A DNA stretch of 64,000 nucleotides from Acanthochlamys bracteata (taxonomy: Eukaryota; Streptophyta; Magnoliopsida; Pandanales; Velloziaceae): NCBI GenBank assembly GCA_019914995.1, contig CM034145.1, positions 4,471,262 to 4,535,261 on the forward strand, written 5' to 3'. The notes below the pieces were generated by a model. The model was not told where the DNA came from and made no database searches. It worked only from the letters and a program-made list of their open reading frames with translations. A program made the translations under genes and the position numbers. Position 1 is the stretch's first letter. The number at the start of each line of letters is the position of its first letter. Below are positions 48,397 to 58,250 of this stretch, piece after piece.

Positions 48397-48659
48397 TTAG
48401 TATGAGCTAGATAGCTTGAGGCCCATAAAGTAACACATAAGCACGGCATCATTGGCGTGCCGAATCCAATGTACATTTTGAACAAAACTAGAGCGTAGAA
48501 CTTAACGACATCTGTTGACGTTGCCGGTCAGTTGTCGGAAGAAAAGAATGGCAATGAACATGGTAACAAGTGCCCTGTACTTCATTCAGTTGCCTGATGT
48601 TTGCCCAACAGTGTTTAATGTAATGTTTATATTTCTGTGGGTTTAAGAAAGCTATAGTT

Positions 48660-50860
48660 AGTAATGTGAGCTCTATTATGCAATGTCCATTTCATTTATT
48701 TTTTCTTCTTCCTTCTTCTCCCCAACTCTCTGCCTGCTCGACAGCGCTCCACCCCTCACTGCTCCAGCCCTCTCCGGCACGAAATCAACCTTCTCCGGCG
48801 ACGGCCATCTCCTCCAGCAACTCCGTCCATCATCTTCCTCTCCTGACATCGTTATTACGGCTCCGGCGAGCTACACGCACGAGATAGAAAAATTAGAATT
48901 TCGTCCAGCCATTTTCGCCGGCGATCTGGCGACGGTAAGTAGCTAGAAACGTTCCCCTCAACTTGCTAAGTCTTTTCTCTCATTTATTTGCGCTGATTTT
49001 CAGCTCCGTCATTTGATTTCGCGTGAGTTCACCACCGGACGTTATTTTATCCATTCCGACAGCCGGCTACAAAATTGAAGCTCGTCGTCTATTCCATCGG
49101 ATTCTACTAGCAGTGATGGTCATTTTTACTGCTTTGAACGCTCTTGGCCGGAACCCTAGCTCGCCAAAATTCGGCGAACTTTTCGGCGACTCGGTTAGGT
49201 GAGTTAAAAATATTTACATTGCGTATTTGAGATTGTTGTTAGATGAAATATTAATTCATTTTTTTAGAAAATTGTTGGATTGAAAATACGCGAATTGTTT
49301 ACGGTTCAAATCGTTTTAGCATTCGATCGTCTTACCTCGTCGGTAAGCTTCTTGGATTTATTAGCTTAATATTTATTGTGTAGTGGATAGGAAATTGAAT
49401 GAGTTAAATGGATGGAATCCTAAAATGATTCGCCGTATACTATTGAATCTTAAACTCAAATTTAGTTAGGTATTTATTACAAGTATTTGATTTAGCCTTC
49501 GTTAGCGTGCTTGTTATTGAATATATCTGTATGCACGTTAGGTGGTACGAGTGACTTGAGTTCGGACGGTGCGGCTTATAGTTGACGGTTGATATAAATA
49601 CTTGCTTGGATTACAAGTGAGAATTACCGCGCCACGTTTTCTTCCTAGATTAACGTTAGGCTTTCGACACATGTAGCATTTGTTTTGTAAATTCTGGCGT
49701 ACTTTGTCATTCTCGTTACATATTATGATTTATTCTTCATGCTACATATGCCTGTACGTGCTTATATTTATTTGACATCATGTTTATAGTTATTACTAGC
49801 ATGTTCGCATATTGTAAACTATGTGGCATAATTATGAGAATATATTATGTACATGTCAATATTTTTCTTTCATATATGTATAAGTATAATCACAATAGCA
49901 TTGAAGGCATTGGACATAGCATGTTCATTGTGTGAAAACCTATTGTATTGCATCTACTTGTTAGGGACTGCATTGGTATGGGATAATGCAGAATCTAATA
50001 GGTATTGTCATAACCTATTATATTAAATATGTTTGAATAAAATATATGGTGGGTCTCAGAATATATTGGGCACCGAGATACACAGATAGTCGATGTGTCC
50101 CAGGACATACTGGGCACCGAGCTTGCTTGTGGCTTGATATATATAAAGGTATTACGTATGTATGCTTGTATGATATACCTAATAGCATGATATGAGTTGG
50201 AGATGTGATCTTACTCGATCGTCTATCTTGTATGATTGTTACACTTGATGCATTCGCATATATCATTATATATATTTGCTTGCATGGGTGCACTATGTAT
50301 ATATATATATATATATATATTATAGCCTTGAGAGTGTCGCATAACATTGCTTCATATTATCGTATATCTCTGTTAAGAACTGAGTCGGTATGCGACGATT
50401 CAGAACTTAGTAGAATCTGATCTGATCTATCGTTGCATCTGCTTAATGTAGATAGTACTATAATATTTACTTAATGCATTAACTATCTAAATTAGACATT
50501 TTACTGTTTTACCTCACTGAGACTGGGCTCACTCTCTTTTTTTTCTTTGGCCTCCCCTAGATAGGTCAGAGACTAGCAGGCGATTATTAGATTCTGTATT
50601 GCTGGACCGAGAGCGTACGAAGGGTATTTTATAAATCCTTTGGCATGTAGTTAGCTCTGTAATCCTCGAAAGACAGTGACTTTTCTTATACTTTATTGTA
50701 TGTAATATTGCGACGATATTTATTTTGGATTATAATAGGTAGTTACGGCTACCGGTAGCCACTAGTGGTATTTTATTTGTAAATAATTTTTATGCTGTTC
50801 ATTTTTCTTGTTTTGAATCTTTTATGATAAGTATAATTACTACTACTTGTACAGGTTCTT
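48660..50860. repeat. Possible solo LTR or fragment of a Ty3/gypsy chromovirus (Tekay/Del-like)
   Basis: A 2.2-kb ORF-poor block less AT-rich than its flanks, with features I associate with Tekay/Del LTRs: a GC-rich leader of CTCCGGCGA-type words (48775-48930), TACTGGGCACCGAG repeated (ATATTGGGCACCGAGATACA at about 50065 and ACATACTGGGCACCGAG at 50105), CTCACTGAGACTGGGCTCACT, then TTTGGCCTCCCCTAGATAG at about 50550. No primer site or coding region is found. Ends are unknown; the class is by resemblance only. Confidence 0.4.
50298..50321. repeat. (TA)n microsatellite
   Basis: About twelve TA units within the possible LTR. Confidence 0.9.
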
Positions 50861-51059
50861 CCTATTAAGTTTTTAGAAAAAATCATATCGAAATTTTTAA
50901 ATGTTGGCAAGTTAGTTTTATTGAGTTTTGGGTCAGATTTACTGAATTCGGCCGAGTTTGAGCCTTATCTGGACTCGATTTAGTATAGTGTCGGTCGGGA
51001 TCTATTTTGAGTCTTGACATTTGACAAGTTTGGCTTGCTGCCGCGAGGACTTGACACTC

Positions 51060-51362
51060 AGGCAACAATGTCAGCATGCCGCATTGTTGCACTTCCAATA
51101 ATATCGATATGCCAATTCAATTTCGCCGTAAGAAGCTCGCCATTAAATTTGCAGTAAGCATCCGTCATGTGGTTTTCTTTCTCCCTTTTTCATACGATTG
51201 GGAAGAACTTGGCTCCATATGGAAGTACCCCTCCTGAGATACCAAGATCAAAACCGAAAATAAGACCACCATTTGCAGCGACAAGGAAGACGCAAGAGGT
51301 TCATATTAATTTTCTGGGTACACTTTCCCTCCACCATTACTCACAACTGCTCCTCTTGCCAT
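51060..51362 (-). pseudogene. Sugar transport protein (STP/hexose-H+ symporter) N-terminal fragment
   Basis: STP proteins are 12-helix hexose-proton symporters of the plasma membrane. The minus strand opens at 51362 with MARGAVVSNGGGKVYPEN, then a TAA. In a shifted frame comes VFLVAANGGLIFGFDLGISG with GVLPYGAKFFPIV (the first transmembrane helix and loop, about 51300-51190), then in another frame YCKFNGELLT near 51145, the loop before helix 2. After that similarity fades at about 51060. Only some 90 of about 510 residues remain, in three frames. No other STP exons are seen downstream. Confidence 0.8.
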
Positions 51363-51621
51363 AGCTATGGATTTTATTCAAGAAATTCGAAATTGGAGAA
51401 AACTTACTAATTGTTTATACTTGATACTATAGTACGTTCAAGGAAAACAATAGATTCGAAGATTTGATGCAAGAAGAGACTTGCACAAAGGTAATTTAGG
51501 TACAACGAAAACATAAATAGTTTCTATAAGGTTCAAATTATCCATGCTGGATAAAACGTGTCAACTACCTTTCTTATCGAATTAATTTGCCAAAAATTTG
51601 GCTAGTGATTTAGCTGCTAAA

Positions 51622-51864
51622 GAGTGTGTTTGGAATTTTTTCTGAAATAAAAAATATTTTTATTTTTTTTAAATATGAGTTCTATATTTTTTACTTTCGA
51701 AAAAATAATAAAAATATGCAATAAAAAGATCTTATTACGTAAAATTTTTCTATAATTTTTAAATTTTTAAATAAATTTTTTATATATTTATAAAATATAT
51801 ATTAAAAAATATAAAATTAAAAATTGAAAAAGAATTTCGAGAAAACGCTCAACGAAACGCCCCC
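51622..51864. mobile_element. AT-rich MITE-like element, family B
   Basis: Ends GAGTGTGTTTGGAATTTT and AACGCTCAACGAAACGC; core like the copies at 9.8 and 37.6 kb, including AAAGATCTTATTACGTAAAA. Confidence 0.5.
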
Positions 51865-52049
51865 TTGATGATTAATTAATAAGGAATATAATGTTTAATA
51901 TAATTATAGTGCTTAAGCTAGTTGGATATATATTGAATTTGCAGTTAATGCTAAAATCATGGCATGATATTTGAAAGCATATAGGCAACTGAAGAGTGTT
52001 AAAATATCATGATTCTAGATTGTCTCGTTTATAGTACCCCGGCTTAGGA

Positions 52050-52342
52050 AGTGTTTTAAAAATTCGTAACTGAATTTTGCGAATGGTAAAAATATAAAGT
52101 AGAGTTTATTAAAAAGTAAAGTAGATATGAAGTTCAATATTTATATTTCAATAATTTTTAAAGGTGTGTTAAAAATTAAAATATATAATTATATCAAAAA
52201 ATATATAGATAAAAAAATTAGAATTGAAATTTTGTACATGGAAGTGAAGAACTGAGTTTTTTATGTAATTAAAATATATAAACTATTCGAAACTCAAAAT
52301 CTGACAGAAGAAAGTAAAATTACGGGCGTTTGGAATACGCAC
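52050..52342. mobile_element. MITE-like element, family A
   Basis: It shares GAAACTCAAAATCTGACAGA and AAAGTAAAATTACGGGCG with the 54.7-kb copy and ends GGGCGTTTGGAATACGC. Confidence 0.6.
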
Positions 52343-53241
52343 TTATTATACTAAACCCATGTTTTACAAAATAAAAACTTTTTATGGTGTTTCAAATATT
52401 ATAGTGATATAGTGAATACTATGATAATTGTTGAAAATATCATATCCCTCCGAAAAAGTCCGAACAGTCTAACCAAATTAGTTTTGGCTCCTCCGAGTTT
52501 AAGAGTTTCCTTTTTTCAAAACCTTTATAATTAATTTTTTTACTAAAAATTTATTTTTAATTCACTTTAACTATCTAAAAAAATATTCTTAAAAATTTAT
52601 TTCGGGCTTACTTTTTCATAATGCACTATTTATAGTAATTTATATCTTTAATAACTCATTTACTCAGTAACTTATTTTCAGCTCAAAAAAATATATCTTA
52701 ATAAAAAGTGCGTCTTCTTCATAATAATTTTAAATAATCAAATTTTTTGAATTTAAATTAAATATTAAAAGAATATAAAAATTTCAACAATAAATTTTTT
52801 AGTATAAAACAGACTTTTAAGTATAAAATAGTGTATCTTAAATATTTGCTGTCTTGAGATAAACTCATTTTAGGTCTCAAATAATACCTTTACACTGAGA
52901 GTGTGTTCTTTTCATCAGAAAAGTCATTTTTTATTTTTAACTATTCACTTTTAAAAACTAATATAACACAAAAAAAAATACAAGAATTCACTTCTAATTT
53001 ACTTTTACTTAAAAAAAACATAAAAATTTAATTTACTTTCAATAACATTATTTCTAATAATTTATTTTTTAAAAATTCATTTTTTAAAAATTTACTTTCA
53101 ATTCAAAACCAAAAAAATGCACACTGCGAACAAGTTCGCTTGGATTTCATCTATCTATCTTTCTTTAACGTAACAAGGCCAGATTCTCTACTTCAGCATA
53201 TATTACTGTACTCCGAATTGGCATTGAACTTTCACTTTCAA

Positions 53242-53475
53242 GGCGTGTTTAACTCGTAGATAAAATGTGTGAAATAACTTTTTTAGAAGTTAATTTAAAA
53301 AATAAAATTAAAAACTAAAAGTATTTAATAAAAATAAATTTATATATTAATTTAATATTTATAGTAAATTTTTAAAATTAAAATTTCAAAAAAAAATTTA
53401 TTTTAATTTTTAAATATTTTTATATTTAAAGTGAGCTTAAAATTAAATTTGGGGTAACGTTAAACACGCACTCAA
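53242..53475. mobile_element. AT-rich inverted-repeat element
   Basis: GCGTGTTTAAC at the left and GTTAAACACGC at the right are exact reverse complements over 11 bases. The interior is A/T-rich. A likely MITE not clearly of family A or B. Confidence 0.5.
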
Positions 53476-54723
53476 TGCAAAACATTACTTTCTTTGCTTC
53501 CACATTACCTCTCTTGCCTTAAACCGTTAAGAAAATATTTGGAGTGCTTATTAAAATAAATTTTAAAAAATATTTTATGAATTTTTTAAAAATAAGTTTT
53601 TTTAATCTCAAAATAATAATTATTAGTAATAATAAAATCTCACGACATAAAACTTTTATATTTTTTAAATTAAAAAAATTAAAATATTATAGAAACCTTA
53701 TTAAAAATATAAAATTAAAAATTAAACTAAAAATTAGATATTTAGGTCTCCTAAATATCCACTAAATTTGTGCTTTTCTTTTTCAAAAAAATTAATAGAG
53801 ATATAAAGAACATTACTAATTTACGTGCGACTCAAAATTGACTCCAACAATCTGTTAGGGTCAAATGTGACCGTTTGAAAATATTTTTTCCAATTTTTTA
53901 TTTTAACTTTTTTTTATATATTTAAATAAGTTTTTTTAAATATTTCTTTAAATTTATAAATTTATTTATCATAAAAATTTTATTATTACTTATTATTTTT
54001 TTAATTAAATAATAAAGCTTAGTTTTTTAAAATATTTTACTTGCAAATATTTATAAATGTTCCATAAATTAATTATATATTAATATACTATAAAATTTTA
54101 TAATACATTAATTTAAAATTTTGCGTTAAAATAAACTTCATAATATATAAATTAGAATTTTCAAATATTCTATTTTGATCAACTTCTCCACTAGTATTTT
54201 TCCAATACAATCCATCCATTTCATAACCTATAAATACCGATCATCAATTTAAACACCTCCTTTCTTCTCAACATCCATCTTAATAACAAGTCAGATAAAA
54301 ACTCACCTTTCATTTTCACATATCTAAAATTTTAATTTTTTTCACTATAATTGAAATTTTAAACTGTTCATATATTTTAGTGTTATAAAAAATTCAAAAT
54401 TTTAGTAGATCTTCATTTTCGAATATAATTAAACTGTACTTTAATCCATTTTTAAAAATATTAAAAATTTTCTACTTTTAAAACACTTTTAAATAATTAA
54501 AATATAAAATTTGAATTCTATTTTTAATCTATTTTAAAATAAATTAACATATAATATTAAACTCTACTTCGATACATATTTTAAAATTTTTTAATTTTTA
54601 TTTTATTAATTTTGCAAAATTCACTTACCTGCATTTAGAAACATCCTTTCTCATCAACACAAACAAGTGCCCGCACACAGCAATCCATTATCCTCCACTA
54701 TCTATAATACAATCACAAATGAG

Positions 54724-55016
54724 AGCATTTGAAACAGTTACGGCACATTTTAAATGCCCGTCACTGAATTTCGTGAAAGTAAAAATTAAAAAATAAAATA
54801 AAAATAAAATTGAGTATTTATGTTTTAATAAGTTTTAAAAATATGTTAAAAATTAAAAAATATAGTTGTATTAGAAAGTGTGTAAATAAAAAAATTAGAA
54901 CTAAAGCTTCGCATGTGAAAATAGAGTTCTGAATTTTTGTGTAGAAAATATATAAACTGTTCGGAACTCAAAATCTGACGGAAGAAAGTAAAATTACGGA
55001 TAATTGAAACACGCCC
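54724..55016. mobile_element. MITE-like element, family A
   Basis: Ends GAGCATTTGAAACAGTTACG and ATAATTGAAACACGCCC; internal words (AACTGTTCGGAACTCAAAAT, TGACGGAAGAAAGTAAAATT) recur in the 52.1-kb copy and, inverted, in the 22.2-kb copy. Confidence 0.65.
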
Positions 55017-55387
55017 TTATAATAAATAATCGCCGACAAGAATCATAAACCAAAATATGTATAATAATGATAAAACTCGAACCAAAAATAAATTATTCCA
55101 AAAATTCATTAAAAATATTTTTGTATACTTTACTTAAATTTCTGTAAATTCTTTTTATAAAATCTATTTTTAATATTTTTTAAAATATTTTTTAAATTAA
55201 TGTATAAGTAAAACATTCTCCAAGTTTGGTTTGTTTCCATCAACCGTTCCACTAACAACTAAAACCCTACGAACCACTAATATACAATTTACAGCAAATC
55301 AAATCTCTTGTTTACACTTTAACTAACGTATGGTTAACTAAGATTTACAAATTAATTACCCCTAACACTACCAACTAATTACAAAAT

Positions 55388-56485
55388 TTACCAACCATTA
55401 GTTCCCCATAGTACCTCCGCTATCATCGCTGCCGCTTCCACTTCGTTGGCCGCCGCTTCTCGGACCTTCTTAACGATCTCAATCTTCACCGTTCGTTTCT
55501 CTCTCCCCGCCAATCCTTCTCCGATCTGCAACGCTATTGCGAATCTCGCGACCGCCTCTGATCCCTCGATCGATAACAACCGTTTGATCAATCCAGATTC
55601 CAGCATCGATTCGATCGCTTCTTTCCGACCGAAGTAACCAACGGCTAGGATGCAATCTAACGCCGCAGTTCGAATTCCATCATATTCTGAAGATAACAAT
55701 CTAGTGATTTTAATCAGTTCGCCCCCGTCGAGAAGTTCATCGACGAGAGGGCTTCGGATTGATTTGATTAATCTGGCGAGTGAATGAAGAGTAGAAGAAG
55801 TCGCGATTTCAACCATGGCTGGGATCGATTTCCCCATTAGAACCGGAGCTACGAAAACAGCTTTGTTGAACTTCACCAGAGCGAGAACTGCCGCCGCCGC
55901 ACGGTCTTTAACGGCAGGCTGGGAGTTTGGGTTTGTTAGTGTTGATTCTACAGCGGAAAAAATTCCGGCACGGAGGAGTGTGTCTTGAAGATTTCGATTG
56001 AATCCTTGGTTTAATCTGTTCACTAGAGCTGATAAAGCTGAGATTTTTACTTCGTCACAGCTGTACTTTAATGCAGAGATCAGTCGGTCGATGCATTCTC
56101 GATCGATCCACGATTGAAGTTCTGATGAAATCGACCTCGCTACTAGTGCAATTTCACGAATTACGGATCGTTTGTGAAGCAAAGCCTCGATCTTCTTCTT
56201 TAACCAAGAGCAACAGCAACAACAACGCAACCACGAACTGCTGTTGTTGCTGCTATTCTTTGATTCGGAATGAAGAGAAAGAGTAAGAGATTTCAAACGA
56301 GATAACAGATGGGAAAGGGTCGAGAGCTTTGGGTCAGTAGAGAAGAGATTGTTGGAGTAGCTCTCGAGAGCAAGCAGAGCTTTCATTGATGGAGAGCTTG
56401 GTTCTCCCCTGCTCTCTGGATCGCTCTCGATTTCTGTCGAAGCTCGTTTCAATGCTTCTAAAGCAAGAAGAACTCGTGCTTCCAT
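55388..56485 (-). CDS. ARM-repeat (armadillo) superfamily protein, plant type
   Basis: A single-exon gene of 365 residues. It is mostly alpha-helical with several armadillo-like repeats: CIDRLISALKYSCDEVKISA (around residues 133-152), AALDCILAVGYFGRKEA (about 276-292), and a leucine/alanine-rich C-terminus ending NEVEAAAMIAEVLWGTNGW. It resembles plant proteins that look like U-box ligases lacking the U-box; such proteins bind partners through the ARM surface, but the partner cannot be inferred. The ATG at 56485 starts MEARVLLALEALKRAST and fits the conserved N-terminus. A run of five Cys (RCCCCCSW, about residues 87-94), encoded by TGT/TGC repeats, is unusual. No signal peptide, membrane segment or disruption is visible. 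It is divergent from the CLC gene, with 1.77 kb between starts. Confidence 0.85.
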   Translation of the reverse strand: MEARVLLALEALKRASTEIESDPESRGEPSSPSMKALLALESYSNNLFSTDPKLSTLSHLLSRLKSLTLSLHSESKNSSNNSSSWLRCCCCCSWLKKKIEALLHKRSVIREIALVARSISSELQSWIDRECIDRLISALKYSCDEVKISALSALVNRLNQGFNRNLQDTLLRAGIFSAVESTLTNPNSQPAVKDRAAAAVLALVKFNKAVFVAPVLMGKSIPAMVEIATSSTLHSLARLIKSIRSPLVDELLDGGELIKITRLLSSEYDGIRTAALDCILAVGYFGRKEAIESMLESGLIKRLLSIEGSEAVARFAIALQIGEGLAGREKRTVKIEIVKKVREAAANEVEAAAMIAEVLWGTNGW

Positions 56486-56797
56486 GAAATTTCAATCAAC
56501 AACTGTGTCTGCAATGATTTCGTGTGCTCTTGTTGTTGCTGGTGCTGGTCTTCGCCATGGCTTAGCTACGGCGAGAGACCAGAAGAAAGTAGAAAGAACC
56601 AAATAACAAACAAACAGCAAGATATACTGGGAATGAGAAAGAAATTTTGCTGTGTGAAAACAATTCGCAATTTTCAGGGCAATGATAATTGTGTTCTGCA
56701 TAATTTGTACCAATTTAGGATAAGATTTTCGTTTTCGGATTTTACTAACTTTTTATATTTCATTTCTTAAAACTTCAGTCTGCGAAGTAGTAGGAAT

Positions 56798-57009
56798 CGT
56801 TTAGAAGTACTTATGATCAAAAATTTCTTTAAAATACAAATTATTTGAAAACTTAATTTTTTATTTCAAAATACGAATTATATAATAAAAGTTATACAAG
56901 AAAGTATTTCTAAAATTTCTCAAATGTTTGTAAAATGTTATAAATTATTATAAAGAATATAAATTTTTTAAAAAAAGAAAAGTACTTAATAGATGAATCC
57001 AAACACCTC
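56798..57009. mobile_element. AT-rich MITE-like element, family B
   Basis: Ends CGTTTAGAAGTACTTATG and TGAATCCAAACACC with an AT-rich mirrored interior. It lies between two divergent genes. Confidence 0.4.
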
Positions 57010-57646
57010 TAGAACTTGATTTCTATTACTATTGCAAATAAACGTTTTGATTATTCCGAAATCATAATCATGTGGTCTGAGATTGCGATGAAGTTTCATC
57101 AATGGTTTGATAGTGCAAAATAGAGTTGGTCTCGTGCATTGAGTGGTAATCGAGCGACGGCACCCAAAACAAAACATGTCACCTTTTAAGAAGAACAAAC
57201 TTTTTAACGATCATTATCAACCGTGTATTTTCTTCATCGTACGGCTTGGATGAGCTTACTGAGTTTAATTTGTGTTATTTGTTAACGTGAGGGTTAGGTT
57301 GATGATTTGTGTTGGATAGAAATTATGCAAAACAAAAAATACATTGATGAATAGTTTGGGATAACATGGAGGCCTCATTTGACAATAATTGTAGGTACTT
57401 CTTTTTGTAGATGGAAATTTCAATTTTACTATCATCTCGCTTACATTATAAATATTTTTTGCGCACTCTTTAATTATAAATTTTTAAATCTATTATTACT
57501 GTTAAATATAAATAATTATAAATTTAGAATATATTAATCAATTTTTTAACTCAGTTGAATTTTAATTCTATCTTTATTTAATCTCTTGATAAGATTTTAA
57601 AAAATATATTTTGATAATTTTACTAACCTCCTTCTAATTCTCTTCA

Positions 57647-57667
57647 ATATATATATATATATATATA
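57647..57667. repeat. (TA)n microsatellite upstream of the CLC gene
   Basis: About ten TA units, roughly 580 bp before the CLC start codon. Confidence 0.9.
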
Positions 57668-58005
57668 TCACTTAACGAAGAACCTAAAAAAGGTGAAGAT
57701 TTACTCAAAATTGCTCCCATATTCTTCTACCAAAAATTTCAATTACGTTCTTTTCTTTCTTCTTCTTTTCTTTTTTCAAAATTGTTTGAAAGAATTCTAC
57801 CTAAAGTCTCTACTCAATTTTTCCTTTTTTTCTTTAATATCCTTTCTGCTCATTCTTCACTCTCACTTCAGAAATCAGAGTCCTTTGTTTTTTTTTTTTT
57901 TTAATTGTTGGAAGAAACTTGTTATCTATGGTCAATGTGAATTCTTTACTGAAAATATTCTAAATTCTCTCTGATAATTACACTTTCTTTCACTTTCGTT
58001 CTTTG

Positions 58006-58236
58006 TCAATTTCTAGTTGAGCAATCATCAAGTTCTTGGTCTCGAATCAATCCAAAGTTGAAAGAGGTCAATAAAGAGTGAATTTTGAGAGAAAGATCCA
58101 TCCCGATTAGCAAACCAATAACAAATTGAGCATCGGTTCATTCTGTGTCCAATTTCTAGCCTATGTTTTGAACAATCATTCAGTTCGCTCTTGGATCAAT
58201 TCAAAGATGCAATAGGTAAATAAGGGTGAATCTTGA
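58006..58236 (+). repeat. Imperfect duplication in the CLC 5' leader
   Basis: Segments 58006-58088 and 58149-58236 share CAATTTCTAG, CAATCATCAAGTT/CAATCATTCAGTT, TTGG, TCAATYCAAAG, a run of TAAATAAGGGTGAAT/AATAAAGAGTGAAT and TT(C)TTGA in the same order. The start codon follows 15 bp after the second copy. Confidence 0.6.
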
Positions 58237-58250
58237 TTCCAAAATCAATC

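Larger units (their letters stand above)
44299..48660. other. Gene-free region rich in small AT-rich elements
   Basis: 5' flank of the transporter pseudogene, then repeat-rich DNA. Elements are listed at 45418-45639, 45855-46072, 46164-46376, 46770-47039 and 48183-48396; another family-B-like block lies at about 47290-47550. Short ORFs here have no family resemblance. Confidence 0.6.
51363..55387. other. Gene-free, AT-rich region with MITE-like elements
   Basis: Elements are listed at 51622-51864, 52050-52342 and 54724-55016. Weaker candidates: 53242-53475, whose ends GCGTGTTTAACTCG and ACGTTAAACACGC are good reverse complements, and 53540-53765. The ORF at 53544-53765 is pure AT-rich repeat. 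The part 55200-55387 is the 3' flank of the ARM gene. Confidence 0.6.
56486..58250. other. Shared 5' region of the ARM and CLC genes
   Basis: It contains a family-B-like element at about 56798-57009 (CGTTTAGAAGTACTT to GAATCCAAACACC), a (TA)n repeat at 57647-57667, and a pyrimidine-rich leader (57700-57900) before the CLC gene. Short ORFs at 56986-57198 and 57693-57974 have no family resemblance. Confidence 0.6.

Noticed and set aside
48666..48946. Two overlapping Ser/Pro-rich ORFs
   Set aside because: They lie in the GC-rich leader of a likely LTR and read low-complexity Ser/Pro/Leu sequence in both frames.
53544..53765. Lys/Ile/Asn-rich ORF
   Set aside because: Translation of a nearly pure A/T element.
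56986..57198. Short ORF with Cys residues between the ARM and CLC genes
   Set aside because: No domain or homologue recognised; overlaps the edge of an AT-rich element.
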